NCBI GenBank assembly: GCA_016808115.1
Contig: JAEQBH010000884.1
Coordinates: 186,001-250,000 of the forward strand
Length of the DNA stretch: 64,000 nt
Source of the DNA: Tetrastigma voinierianum
Lineage: Eukaryota; Streptophyta; Magnoliopsida; Vitales; Vitaceae
Direction of reading: 5' to 3'
Shown here: in pieces, positions 25,219 to 38,287 of the stretch
Position numbering within the stretch: the first letter of the stretch is position 1
How the letters are laid out: every line of letters begins with the position of its first letter
The notes under the pieces: model-generated
What the model saw: the letters and a program-made list of their open reading frames with translations, nothing else
Databases searched by the model: none
Told to the model about the DNA's origin: nothing
Translations under genes and position numbers: made by a program

Positions 25219-25306
25219 AACATGTGACATTTACAACAAAACCATTTTATTAAGACAAAAATGTCTCTCATGTATTAAGCTTATATACTTATAATAGTAA
25301 TGCATC
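25219..25306 (+). repeat. Half-copy of the foldback element found at 28.2-28.6 kb
   Basis: About 85 bases, including AACATGTGACATTT, ATTAAGACAAAAATG, and TATTAAGCTTATATACTTATA, match one arm of the palindromic element at 28158-28656. Only one arm is present. The 350 bases before it (24869-25218) hold nothing I recognise. Confidence 0.5.
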
Positions 25307-27916
25307 AGAACGTCCCAAAATACATAAGACTTTTATAATAATTTTATTATATTTCGAAGTATTTAATCGAATAAACTTTGTTTTTTTTCTCGAAAACCGA
25401 TAAATTGTAAATGTGAAATGAATACAAAGGAAGATACGATTAAACGTTATACGTTAAAATAAGAATTGATCGAACTGAATTAACCTAAGCCAAAAGTGAA
25501 AATTCGAATTCAGAACAAAGTGATCTATGGTTTAATGAAAATGAACTTAAATGCCAAAGAGAATTAAATGAGAAAGGAAAGTAAATTGAAGTGCTAAAAT
25601 GAGAAAAATGAGAAATAAAATAATGTGAAAAGCCAAACAAAGTTTAAAGAGGAAATTGAGGACCTAAGGGTCACTTGAGATTAAGTTATATGTCTAAGTG
25701 TGATAATTGAGATTTGTGCCGCAAATGTATGAAGATGGGCTATGTTACTTTATAAACTTAAAGTCAAAAGCACGATTAAGGCCAAACAAAGCTCATGAAG
25801 AATAAGTTATATAAGACCACACTTATTTCCAAGAATTTACACTCGCGGCAAAAACGCGTCAGAGCTTTGAGAGTAAGAAAATAGAGAAGAGCTAGGCAAG
25901 GGAAGTATCAAGCTCTTGAGGGGATTGTTTCCCATTTCTACTTTTAAGAGAGATCAAACAACCTACTATAAGATTCAAGAGATCATGCAAGAAACCAAAC
26001 CCTAGCTTTCCTCTTTGTGATTTTTTGTTTTAGGGAAAAGCCTTGACTTGGGAAAAAGAAGTTTATATTTATTCTAACCCACTTTTGGAGTTGTTTAAGT
26101 TGGATTCCATGGTGGGTTATGATATACATGAGTTCGATGCATGCTATTCTGAAGCTAGGTGAGAAATGGCAAATCTCGCCATTTTCGAAAGCAGAACTCT
26201 ACACATTGGTACTATCGAAGTGGGTATTGGTACCCATAGCATGTAAGGGAAGTGGTACGGCACAAAAGTCAGGGGTACCGGGTACCATCTCACGCTGAAG
26301 GACTGGTACCGGTACCGATGCTCCCAACAGCCTTATTTTTGCATACTTCGCACTATTAAGTCCCGTGTTCATACACCGACAGCCATGAACCTCAATATAG
26401 AATTAATGGGGTCTAAATAAGAATGAAACTGGGCTTTAAAACATCGTACCTAGCCTTCGCTTCACCGAGGCCAGTTCGCTTCTCAGTGTGACTTACCCCA
26501 ACCCAAACCGCTAACGAAGATTAATTGTCATTAACTAAAACGCATAATAATCGCTTATCCACTAAAGTGGCGTAATTGTTATCGACTAGTGGACGAGCTG
26601 CAGGATCACCTAACCTATAATCGGTGATCAAAAGGGAAGGAAACGAGAGCTAACAGCTTCGGTTAGTTCTTCGGACCTCTATTTAGATTTAAGTATTGTT
26701 AGTTCTTTTTACACCGTAATTATATTCATATTTCAAGTGTTTGGTAGTTTACTAAATAAACTTGAAATGAGTATATGAAATGAGTATATCTTGAAATGAT
26801 ATTACGAAAGTGCATATGGATTTGAAAATGTGATATTTGAAATGTTTAACAACTAAATGCATGTGAGTGATTAATTGAATTGTAAACAAATTGGTCAATT
26901 TTTACACTTAATTGAATCGATATAATCGACCAATACATGATGCACCAATTCCAAGATCCTTCATGAAGCGCAAACCGCCAAAATTGTTCAATGTCCCACA
27001 CTACGATGCACTAATCAAAGATCTCATTATGACGGGTTGCATGATATCGTTAAAATGTCCCACTTGGGCCGACAAAAATTCAATCGACATCCGTCATGAC
27101 ACAGCAGATGACATTTTAAATTACTACATGGTGGGTGCACCCAATCGGCATTCATCATGATGGGAGACCGAAATTGTTGGAATGTAAGCACATTACCGAA
27201 CGACAAAGGACGGAATTCACCCGCGAATGTGGAATCAGATGCATAAGGAAATAACGAACTTCACGAGCGTAAATGCATCGTAAACTAAACATACTTTAGG
27301 TATATGTTTGAATCTCAGCGATTTATTAAATGTTAGTTTTGCATGTGAAAATGCACATTTTGATATGATCATGATTTGTGTGCTTAAAGCATGTGAAACG
27401 ACAAGCATGAGATAATGATATGTTATGCATGATTTTATGATAAATGCATGTCATGTTAAACTGAAAATTGGGATATAACTGTATAGAACCACTAAGCATG
27501 AAAATGCTTAGCGTAGTTTTTATCTATGCAAAGCAAGTTTTTAGCAAATGTAGTGAAAGAAAATAAGATCATAGCTACGCAGTCATGTATAAAGTAAAGA
27601 ACATATAAGTATATACCTTCACATATAGTATATCATTTCTTTTGAACATGTGATATTTTCGCGGAACAAAAGAGTTAATCTCGAAACAATGTTTCTGTAT
27701 ATATTTGTAAAGGCATGGATGTCAATATTTGTAAACGTATTTGAGAGAAAGAGAATGTTATGGGGCCTTACCATTTCCGGAAATGCTTCGCCAATCAAAA
27801 CTCTAAACGAACGACATAAATAAAATGTTTTGATAAGATAAATGAAAACGACGGAGTAAAATCGGCTCCGCCCAATCCGCTATTCCTCGTCTGACCGTGT
27901 GGATCAGGCTGTGACA
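25302..27916 (+). mobile_element. Probable solo LTR of a gypsy-type retrotransposon
   Basis: It begins with a degenerate form of the TGTAACACCCC-type LTR start (TGCATCAGAACGTCCC) and ends GGCTGTGACA, like the better defined LTRs of this window. There is no internal coding region. It contains a GGTACC-rich patch (listed separately). No matching target duplication was found, so the left border is uncertain. Confidence 0.4.
26200..26318. repeat. Patch of GGTACC palindromes in an LTR
   Basis: Six GGTAC(C) occurrences in about 120 bases, including the hairpin TGGGTA-TTGG-TACCCA (26221-26236), GGTACCGGGTACC (about 26274-26286) and the perfect palindrome GGTACCGGTACC (26305-26316). Density is far above the surrounding AT-rich sequence. 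Confidence 0.75.
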
Positions 27917-28157
27917 CTTTGAAAAAAAATAAAAACAAATAAGCACTAAACGAGCATCCCAAAGCAAGGCACTTATGGCATCGTGATATCCCGTATCCTG
28001 GGCTCTAATCTCTCACAACGGCCCCGAGCGAAAAGGGTGCTACAAAAGAAAATACTTACTATGCCAATTTCTTAATAGACTTTTAGTTTTTGATGTGTTG
28101 TAATTTCTACCAAATGTAATAATCCACTTTGAGCTAGACTGATGACTAGAGCGGTTA
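27917..28157. other. Short spacer, nothing recognised
   Basis: AT-rich spacer between the LTR and the foldback element. It contains a GC-richer phrase at about 27990-28030 (TATCCTGGGCTC..., CGGCCCCGAGCG) that may be retroelement remains. No coding potential. Confidence 0.4.
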
Positions 28158-28656
28158 GGAGAATTACGAGGTGCCATGAAGTTATCAAAGAATTGAAATA
28201 GAACCAAAGTCCCTAAAACCATTAAAATATATTACATCAACAAAACATGTAATGTGGCTGATTACCCCTTATTGCCATAAAAATGCTCGTTATGTATTGA
28301 GCTTACATACTTATAATAGTAATATAACATGCTTACTATATTAATGTAACAAATTTTTGTTTAATGTAATAGACTTTTACCAAATGTAACATATTTACAA
28401 AAGTCTATTATATTATACAAAAATTTGTTACATTAGGTAAAAGTATATTACATTAACATAGTGAACATATTATATAATTATTATAAGTATGTAAGCTCAA
28501 CATATGATGAACATTTTTGACTTAATAAGGGGTTTATTATTTCATTACATGTTTTTATTATTTTGTTGGAGATGTCAGACGTACTAATGATTTGAGAGAG
28601 TTTGCTTCTATTTCAATTATTTTCTATGCTTCATGGTACCTTATCATAATTCTCCC
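28158..28656. mobile_element. Palindromic foldback element (MITE)
   Basis: The two halves are imperfect reverse complements along the whole length. The left end GGAGAATTACGAGGTGCCATG pairs with the right end CATGGTACCTTATCATAATTCTCC; inner blocks AACATGTAATG, GAGCTTACATACTTATAAT and AATGTAACAAATTTTTG recur inverted on the other side. A TA lies on both borders (28156-28157, 28657-28658), consistent with a TA target duplication. No open frame. The whole should fold into one hairpin of about 250 bp. Confidence 0.75.
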
Positions 28657-28664
28657 TAATAAAT

Positions 28665-29325
28665 ATGAGTTTTGGATTAAAATAGTGTTTTTCAAAAAAA
28701 ATTTACAAAATTAGTTTTGAATTGAAACTATTACCCAAAGTACCGTGTTTGGGTCACGTAGGCGATAACATGGCAAATGTCGCTGTCCTAAACAGTGGCT
28801 TCACCATATTTTTGAATTCAATTGTTGCTGTCATGGACAACAACTTTACCATTGTTTAAAAGTTTAATTGTCGTAGTCCTGAATAGTGGCTTCACCATAT
28901 TATTGGATTCAATTGCCTCTGTCATGTACAACGGCATATGATGATATATAAAATTTACAAAAAAAATTATTATTATTATTTTTTACATCAACTTATTTAA
29001 AAATTATTGAAACAAAAATATTTACTATTTGATAACTTACACCAACTAATGGATTCGAACACAGATTTTATAAGTTAATATTTAAATAATATATATTTAC
29101 TATTTGATATTAAAAATAATTTTATTTATCAATACAAATTAGCAGGCAAGTTATTTATTAATTCAAATATATTTGTAAATATTTTTAAATTTTCACAACA
29201 AGCACATCCAAGGTAGTCTTAAATCCCAAATAAACCTGCAAGTTTTATTTTAAAATATTTGAAAGTTTTATTTTTTATTTCACAAGTTGTATCTAGTTGT
29301 GTATATTATCATTTTAATGAACTCA
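28665..29325 (+). repeat. Dispersed repeat R1, copy 1
   Basis: About 660 bases strongly similar in order and content to 61184-61785, and its first about 230 bases are also found inverted at 60480-60710. Markers are GAGTTTTGGATTAAAATAGTG at the start, repeated AACAGTGGCTTCACCAT phrases, TAATATTTAAATAATATATA, TTATTTATCAATACAAATTAGC and an end near GTTGTGTATATTATCATTTTAA. It has no coding potential. Confidence 0.75.
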
Positions 29326-31739
29326 TGGAATGTTCAATGGATTTTCGTACGGTGCTCGATTATGACCTACAAGCTCAGACCGAGAACAAGAATATATAAA
29401 TCATCACCGTTGTTACCTCGGGATCATCCGACCTCCGGCATCAACAACGCGACGTGAACCTCGCAAAGCATCCAACGACGGTGTCGACGCCTCCAATGCT
29501 TAAGTCAAGAAAATGGATGGAGTATGGTGAAAGAAAGAGTTTGCCAAATGAATCAGATACCTTTCCTTCGTGGGGAGTCTCAATTTCTCCTTTCTTGATT
29601 ATAGGAAGATAATCTTGATTTTGATGATAAAATATCTCTTCCTTATCAAGGACTAATTCTCCTCATTAAAGATTTATGTTTTCGAGACGTACGAGATTTG
29701 ATATCGGGAGATCCAGAGATAAACATTCATCATCATGCAATTTCCTTCAATATATTTATCCATAACAACAAAACTTCCTATGCAGATGGCCACTGGGACT
29801 CAGAACCCATGTGTGCACTCGCGGCTTGCACCTCTACGTCGCTTGGTTGGCCTCAGCGCTTCCAACAATGTCTTAGCTTCATCTGAGTCGCTTCATGACG
29901 CCGCTAGGCTGGGTTTGCGTGTGGACGTACGCCCATATCGAAAGTAAAGGTCTGCACTAAAAATCCATAAGTAGACCACAATGCCCCTTTTTTTTTCGAA
30001 CAGAAAGAAAAGATTATGCCCTTCTACCAAGAAAATACCGTTTCAAGACCCTAAGTATGGAGAATTGGAGATTATTAATGTGCATATGTCCCAATGCGTC
30101 TATGGCACATGGCGTTCGATGATGCATTCAATGCGCCTTTTAAAGTTCCACCTATATATACAAAGCAGACCTTTGTGCTCTGTTGTTACAATACATATAT
30201 GAAGGTTGGGCTTAAGTTTCCAATGGATTCCTCTTCCTACACAAGCTTTTTCCCTATCGTGATTTCTTCCCTCACCCCCAAGGCTCCCAGTCAAGGTGGA
30301 GAAGTTATGGAGTGAGGCTTTCAGAAGTCTCTACAGTTGTTTGTCACTTATGGATATTGTGTGTTTGAACACGACATCTGTGTGGACCTACTAGATGTCA
30401 TGAATGGGAAGCTTGATTATGCCAATGCCCTTTTTTCAGAGTTCTTCACTAGGGCTTGCGTAGACCAACTAGAGGTTTTGGATGGGAAGCCTGGTTATGC
30501 CAATTCTTCTCTTCTAGAGTTCTTCACTAGGGCTAGGTGCCCCCTTGTCCTGGCGCCCTCTAAAGTCGCAGCGATCAAGGTGTATGGCTGAGAGGAGGGG
30601 AGTCTTCAAACATAATATTTAAGACTCTTCTATTTCTTCGACTTTCTCTTGTTTTTTTTGTTTTTTGTTTTGTTTGTTTGTTTCTTTTTTTTTTTTTTTT
30701 TTTGGTAATCGGTTTAGTATGGTTGCTTGGATGTATTTGTAATGGGTTTATCATGGTTGCTTAGACATATTTGTTTTTGTTTTGTGTAACCACTGATGCC
30801 TATTGGTGCATTTTAATGAGATTTGGTTTTTGGCATACTTGTGCACCAAACTTTCTATCTTTCACTCTTTCTGCATATTTTGGCTAAGGGAGCAACTGAC
30901 CTGAAGCTAGCTTCTGAGAAGCCTCTATTGGTTTTGTGGATAGGTTTTTAGATTTCCGCTAGATTACTTTTCGGTCTCGCACTCCGGGCCATCGTGTCCA
31001 TAATGCTTCGAAAGCAAATCGAAGAGCCCAACAACCAGGTGACCTAGGCCCATAGAACTATGGGCTCGAGTGGTTGATAGATTCAAAGAGCTGGGTGCTT
31101 ACAATCAGTGAGCTCCCACGTGTTTTAGATGCCCGGAAGATGAAACGTATTGTAAATTACCAAGCCGTGGGATCAAAAGGGGGTATGAGCGCCCGGCCCT
31201 GCCTCGCCCCATGTGGATAGGGATCCAGATGTTAATTTCATCAAGCATCAAAAACCTTCGCCCAAAAATTCTTTAAGCATTTGCAACACTCCTGAAGATT
31301 TTGGCAAAGGACCGTTGAAGATTTCTGACCATTTTTGGTCTCCTAGTGGGTTTTTCCTTTACTTCGCTTCCGATCTTGTTTTTATGGATTGTTTTGTTTG
31401 TGGTGGTTTTGTTTTGGTAGGGTTCCAGCGATGGAACTATACACAGGGTTTTGGGATTTTGACTCAGACTCGTGCATCCCAATAGGTTTTGAAAAGCCTC
31501 GCCTGTGTGGTTTTTGGCCCTACTATCAAGCTGGCTAGGAGATCCTCTAGTTGATCCCCTTTCTTTGTTTGCTTGTAGAGTGACGAGAGGTCAAGAGAAG
31601 ACTTCCACCGGTCAGGTTGGGTGCAAGAGGGGGCCCAGTCGGGAGTTGCCCACTACAAGCAGCCTTGTTGCTTCTAGGTCCATGGAGGAGTTGAGGTCCT
31701 TTTGCTGAGTCCCTGACAGCATCAACTTAGAATTGTCGG
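29326..31739 (+). other. Retroelement-like DNA upstream of the gypsy-type relic
   Basis: GC-richer than its surroundings and without an intact frame. It probably belongs to the same decayed retroelement as the relic at 31740, since it has similar composition and runs into it on the same strand. It includes a 26-codon tandem duplication (listed separately), a T-rich tract at about 30650-30705 and several short frames with no similarity I recognise. Confidence 0.4.
30379..30534 (+). repeat. 78-bp tandem duplication in an open frame
   Basis: Two head-to-tail copies, 30379-30456 and 30457-30534. Both stay in frame and encode 26-residue units beginning CVDLLDVMNGKLDYAN and CVDQLEVLDGKPGYAN and ending EFFTRA. 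The frame (30337-30591, 84 residues) has no recognised relative. It may be part of a retroelement. Confidence 0.7.
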
Positions 31740-32115
31740 ACGGACCAACTTTCTTAACTATAAGAGAAGTGGATAACGCCGTCTACTTCACCCGGGAGTA
31801 GTTTGCTGGACTTCGTTTCCCCATTTCGTCATTGGTGAAGCAATTCCTACATGTCACCCAGGAACCTCTTGCGCTTATTCATCCGAACGCTTAGATTTTA
31901 ACGGGTCAGAGGTGCTAACTTTTCTACTGTGTGATATTTCTTTCGTAGAGATCGGGTTTTATCTATACATTGAAGTTAGTGATCGGGGCCGATTGACTTT
32001 GGGCCTACCATAATCCATCGCTGCAATTTGTAACCTGCCTCTAATTCTCCCAAGATCCAGGCAAAGGGGGATGTATCGGGTTAGCCCGTGGTACCTAGAC
32101 AATGCCGCCTGGGGG
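31740..32115 (+). pseudogene. Relic of 'putative gypsy type transposon' protein (PF04195-like)
   Basis: In the plus frame I read EVDNAVYFTRE, then a TAG, then FAGLRFPISSLVKQFLHVTQ followed by LALIHPNA, a second TAG, ILTGQRC, then a frameshift into FVEIGFYLYIEVSDRGRLTL. This order is that of the plant domain called putative gypsy type transposon: FxxGLRFPxxSLxKQFLH, then IHPN, then the LxxxLxxxEI part. The two TAGs fit CAG-to-TAG changes (deamination), so the element is dead. It is recognised from family pattern; the domain boundaries are approximate. Confidence 0.65.
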
Positions 32116-32497
32116 CCTTTGATGAATTAGTCCCTTATGTTTGTGTTTGTCTTAGTTTGCTTGCAACTCATGTTCTCGCTAGGTGACCGTGCATTAACAT
32201 ACCGTTTCCTAATGTTATCAGGTAAGTTACAGCGAGGCCTACTAGTCAATTGATCGAGAAGGCTAGCCTGAAGAACATTAGACGATTGTTGGAGATAACA
32301 GAGGCAGAGTGCAATCGTGAGCTTTTTGCTTCGACGACTTAAGAACTTCATGAGCTACGCTAGCCTTCCCTTCCCTTTACATTATCCCCGCTACTGCTCC
32401 CCACTCATTGCCCTCGCTGCTAAGTAATCCTATTAAGGGAGAGCACTTCGTTCTCGCCGACCTTTTTAAGTTGAACCCGGGTAGCTCTTCTCAAGCA

Positions 32498-32502
32498 GTT
32501 TC
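32498..32502 (+). other. Target-site duplication, left copy
   Basis: GTTTC directly before the solo LTR; identical to 34523-34527 directly after it. Confidence 0.85.
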
Positions 32503-33495
32503 TATAACACCCCAAATTATACCATAATAGTTTACTACATGTTTAGGGTATAATATATGTAGAATTTGCATTTTTTCGAAAATTTAAGTGCTAAGGGTAA
32601 AATGGTAATTATCAAATTAAGGACTCAAAGGACATAAGATAAGAAGATTGTATGTTAAAGTAGGATTTTGATAAGTTGATGTGCAATTAGAATGAAGAAT
32701 AAGGACTTAATAGTAAAAAGAAGAACTTGTTGTACAGATAAGACCAACATGGTCTTATGAGAAGATATTTTCATTTTTACATTGGGGAGACCTAGGGTTT
32801 ATGGTTAAGAAAGAGAAGAGCCAAGTTGGTTTGATTCTCTCAATTTCTTGGTTCTACTTGCTCAAGCAAAAGAAGGAAGAAGAAAAGGTTTAAGCTTTAA
32901 GAAATCAAGATTTGGAACTTTTGTATGGAATTCATGTATGGATTACTTGTATGGAAACTATCACAAGCCATACTTGTTTATGGGTTGTTAGGAAAAAAAC
33001 CTAACTTTCATTATGAAAGTGTCATGGTCGGGTTTCAGGGGCTTTAGTGGTTTTGGCTGTTCAAGTCAAGTTTTCTCGAGGTTGTTTTCTTGATGTGGCG
33101 TTTTGGGTTTTGGTTGAAATTACGGTGAAAAGAGGAAAAAAAAAACCTCGTCGCATCGGTATTGAAAGTTGAAAGATCAGACAAAGTCGTTGCTAAGATA
33201 TCGAAAGACGCAGATCGAGTTATACCGTACTCAAAGCTGTTTCGGGTCCAGAGGATGTCGAGTAATCGATACTGGGTGCAAGTCGAAAGTACCTGGGCAT
33301 TCAAAGTTGCTTTAAATTTCCAAAGGATGTCGAGTAATCGACATCGAAAGCTCAAGCATCGGTAATCGTGCTCGAATCGCACGCATATGTAAAAGCTTTC
33401 ACGAGGCAGCTTCGTCGATGATCTTGCTTTCGCTCTAATATTTGTTCGGCACTATATAAATATAAGAATGTGAATAAGGATACATAAATAGTTCG

Positions 33496-33531
<36 letters not shown>

Positions 33532-34522
33532 GTATGGTCGCCTAAGATCGAATAGCTTAATGAATAGGTACTCTACCGCGTTTCTAAGACTCCTTACTGC
33601 TGTTACGGTACTTCACGCAAGGCACGTCCGCTTAGTGCTTCGCACGCCGCTGCTGCTGGGCCGATACACTTCGCTACGTGCGCATGCCCCCGTTCATAGC
33701 TTCCGCACTCCCGCTAATGCTATGACACTTCGTTACCCGGGCAGAACGCTCGTCGCTGCTTCCTAAGACTCTCTAGTTCTACGACACTTCGCTGCATGCA
33801 GGCAAAGTGTGTCCTCGCTCAACATCGCATCAGACCTTCGGCACCTATTGTGCTGTGTCCCTATCATTCATTGTTACTGGTCTATACATGCAAACATTTA
33901 TATGAAAAGTATCTGAATAAAATGATGTGTGAAACATTTATATGATAAGAATATGAATAATGAACAATAAGAAAGCATAAGAAATCAATTATGCTATGTT
34001 CTATAATGTACCTATGAGTACTCTCTGTACAAGATTCTTGTTCTCAGAACCCATGTAGATACGAAACTTTTTACATTAGAACGATTATACGAAACCTCGA
34101 CATATGCATCTATGCTTATATGTATCCCAGAATTCAGGAACACTCAAGTGGTCATATTTGTTATCCTGCTTCCCATTGCTATGTTTAGCACCTGCAGCCG
34201 ATCTGTAGGTACCGAAAAAAGGACATCCGAGGCATTCTGCATATAATAGGGCAAACACAACAATAGGAGTTCACCTGATGTAGGTTTTGATTTTTGATTT
34301 TGGAATGTAAATGTAAAGGTTTTTGTAATAGTAGAGTTTGTGTAAGTACAAGTAAATGAGACTCAGGCATGTATGTACATGAACAGTTAAACACCGCCAT
34401 TGTGGTCGTATTATAAGTTTTATTTCATTATGAAATCCACCAATGTTAAAAAAGTAGGTTGAAGAGTCCCAATCTCATGCTGCCCCCCCTTTGTCCGCCT
34501 AGGCGAGGGTAGGGGCGTGACA
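32503..34522 (+). mobile_element. Solo LTR of a gypsy retrotransposon with intact target duplication
   Basis: This 2020-bp unit starts TATAACACCCCAAATTATAC (canonical TG changed to TA) and ends GGGGCGTGACA. It is flanked on both sides by GTTTC. It has no internal coding region, so recombination between two LTRs probably removed the rest. It splits the PF04195-like relic (31740-32497 on the left, 34528-35671 on the right). It contains a (TA)n run at about 33502-33528 and a hairpin pair (listed separately). Confidence 0.88.
33251..33345. repeat. Repeated GATGTCGA-GTAA-TCGACATC hairpin in the LTR
   Basis: A perfect stem GATGTCGA (33326-33333) and TCGACATC (33338-33345) with a GTAA loop. A near-copy, AGGATGTCGAGTAATCGATA, lies 72 bases earlier (from about 33252). 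ATCGA/TCGA words are frequent from 33150 to 33375. Confidence 0.75.
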
Positions 34523-34527
34523 GTTTC
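34523..34527 (+). other. Target-site duplication, right copy
   Basis: GTTTC directly after the solo LTR; the other copy is at 32498-32502. Confidence 0.85.
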
Positions 34528-35671
34528 TGCTTAGGAAGATCAAGCGGACGCCGCTAAAGGGACCTTAGTGAGGTCTGCCCGGTCCACCCAACCTCAAAGT
34601 CTATGGCCTATCCTCCGGTCGGCAAAGAAGAAGAAAGAAAATAAGACGAGGGCTTGGCAAATGAAGTAATCGGCGCCAGGTTGGGAGACTTCATGGACTG
34701 GATGGGCATAATTTCCAATGAGCCCACTGAGGAGGAGGAAATGTCTAACCTTACCATCAGGTTTGCCGTACGGATGCGTAAGCGGGCTACGAGCTCAGAA
34801 GGTGAGACCACCCTTAGATCCGGTGGGAAACGGTCGAGGCGGTCTTCTCTAGATGAAGAGGCTTAGAAGGACCCGGCACACTCGTGACTCTCGACTCGAG
34901 CTCCTCGAAGGTGCCCCCAACGCAGTTCTGCATCTCCGGAGGAGGATCCTAGTCGGGGGCGCCGTCTTCTCCAAATGCCGACAAACAGAGAGAAGGTCCC
35001 ATTGGGTGGTAGCCGCTGCTTCCGATGTTCCCGCCCAGCCCAGACACGAGCCCAAGAGGAAAAGGTCACGAACCGGTCGGCCGTTGAGCACGATAAGTGT
35101 TCGGGCGATAAGAGAGGATCCATCCTCGACGTGTGGTGGGCCCTCGATCCGCAGGGGCAGGCTCCTTCGAAATCATCCACCGATAGAACCCTTTCAACTA
35201 GGCAGAGTCTCCGACTGTGCACATGCGCGATCTCTATCCCAATTATTTCCGAGTACCCCGTGGCGGCTCGCGTAAAGTAGTATACCATCCCGCTCCCCGT
35301 CTACATGGATAAGGAGGCCTTCCAATCGGTGGCCGAAGATGGGATGCTCATCCATAACCATGACTTTCACCGATCGGGACCGGGAAATGGTATGTGCTGA
35401 TTTTTAAGACTTCCTGATTACTACTAGTTTTACAGAAAATTCTTTAACTTATCTTTACGGAAGTTGTGACAACCATCCGGAATATGCCTCGTTAGCACAA
35501 GGAGTTCCAATCCCGGCTAGATGACGCCGAGAAACTTCAGCTTTACGCTTAGTCAACCGTTTCCAAGCATTAGCCTCGACGCCGCTGGGGGTGCACGCAC
35601 CCAGTCGGCCGTAGCGCCCTTGATCCAACCCGATCATGTCCGAACCGAATCCAGATGCTCGATCACCTAAT
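34528..35671 (+). other. Right-hand remainder of the gypsy-type relic
   Basis: GC-rich stretch (about 34600-35290) with open frames on both strands, none convincing. By position it is the continuation of the element interrupted by the solo LTR. The phrase at about 35305-35385 (translated DKEAFQSVAEDGMLIHNHDF) resembles the acidic/hydrophobic tail region of such elements. I do not recognise a full domain. Confidence 0.4.
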
Positions 35672-36859
35672 TGTGACGCCCTAATCCCAAGACTTGCGTC
35701 AAGCGAGGGTGTCATCATTTTTTATTTATTTTATAAACTAGTTTTTAAGCTTGTTCAATCATATAATGTTAAACACTTAACTTGTACTACATCCTGTAGT
35801 AGTGGATTACAAAATATATAAAAGCTCCATACATGGAAGTCTTCAACATTTACATATTTACATTACTTCATTTGTTTACAAACAACAAAAAGGATATTAC
35901 ATATACAAAATAGACCAAAAAGTCTTCAAGTGAGCACCTAATGATGTGTTAACCTAAGAGATCGATGACTGGCCTGCCCTCTTGCCTCCTCGCGCACTCC
36001 ACACTGATGAAAAACCCGTGCTGCTTTACGCCTTAGTGAATAACTTGTGACTACCACTAATAAGAGTCATCTCACTTTACACATTTACATATACATATAA
36101 CATATCATATACTTATGTCATATTCTATACTTGTCATATACACATGCTTATATATGTTCCACACATATAATTTACACATGCTTATGCAATCTTATACTTT
36201 CTTATCATATCATGATTCATTTTAGGTCGTTTACATTTTTCTTCTTGTTTTTGTCAACATGTACTTGTCACTGTTTATATATCATCACATAGCAATGCTA
36301 TGCTTCTCATATCATGTCATGTACTTTTATCATTTTCGAATCATTTCAGATATACTTGTCATTTGTTTTATGTTTCATGTCTCAGATAAACCTGGGCGGA
36401 TAAAGGAAACTATAAGGCTCGAAGGCGCTGTACTCCCTATATAAAACAGTGATCTACAAGGGCCCGAAGGCTGCGAGTCATTATGCGAGACAACACCATC
36501 TATATAAGGGCCTCAAGGAGCCGCATCACTGCACGACAATGACCATCTATAAGGGCCCAAAGGCACTGTAATGACCCAAACGGGGCCAACTGATCAGTAT
36601 GCTATAGACTTGTTTTTCCCTAATAGGCATGCCCATATATCCCTCTATTAGGTTCTAAGCAAACAATCCATGTGTATTTTATGTTCAGTACATATCTCAT
36701 ATTCCCGAATAATTATTGTCATCCCAGAATCATATGCTATATTTACAATCATTTATTCGTGTCTTTGCACTATATCTCATTATATGCATGAATAACTATG
36801 GTTACCATGTGTTTATGAGCTATTTACTATCATTCAAATTTCATCGTTGGTATATGGTA

Positions 36860-37660
<801 letters not shown>

Positions 37661-38287
37661 ATCTCCCCTAAAACCCCAATATTTCCTTAATACAAACTTT
37701 CCTCAATTGAGGATTACAATCAACCAAAACACAACCAATATACCAAGTAGGGTTCTTTTAGACCCAAATTCATAAAAAAAGGGTTTATGGTTTCTTCTTC
37801 ATCAAACAATTTCATACAAAAGTCCAAAAGTCCAATAATCCATACCAAAATCATAGTTTCCATACAAGTTCCATACAAAACTTAACAAATTCCATACCTT
37901 TCTTTGGCTTCTTCTTTCTTCTTCTTCTTCTCTTCTTCTTCCCTTTCTTTCTCTACTTCTTCCCGTATGAGCTCTCCAAAAATGAGAGACCAATTTGGTC
38001 TCACCCCTCGACCTTTAATTCTCCTTCTTTATTGCACTTTTGTCCTCAAACTCATATATTTGCAAACTAAGTTATGCCATTTATATAATAACCCACCATC
38101 TTCTTATATTATGTCTTTTAGGACTATTTTGACAAGTTGCTAAATTTATTCTCTTCTTGTATTCAGACAAATTCGGTTTCAAATTTTCTCACTTAGTAAA
38201 ATAATAATTACGAAATTTTTTCAAATGCACTAATAATATACCCTAATTATGTTTTAAAACAACTATGGTGTATTTTAGGGTGTTACA

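Noticed and set aside
34849..35288. Overlapping open frames of 80-141 codons on both strands
   Set aside because: Caused by high GC content in retroelement remains; no domain on either strand.
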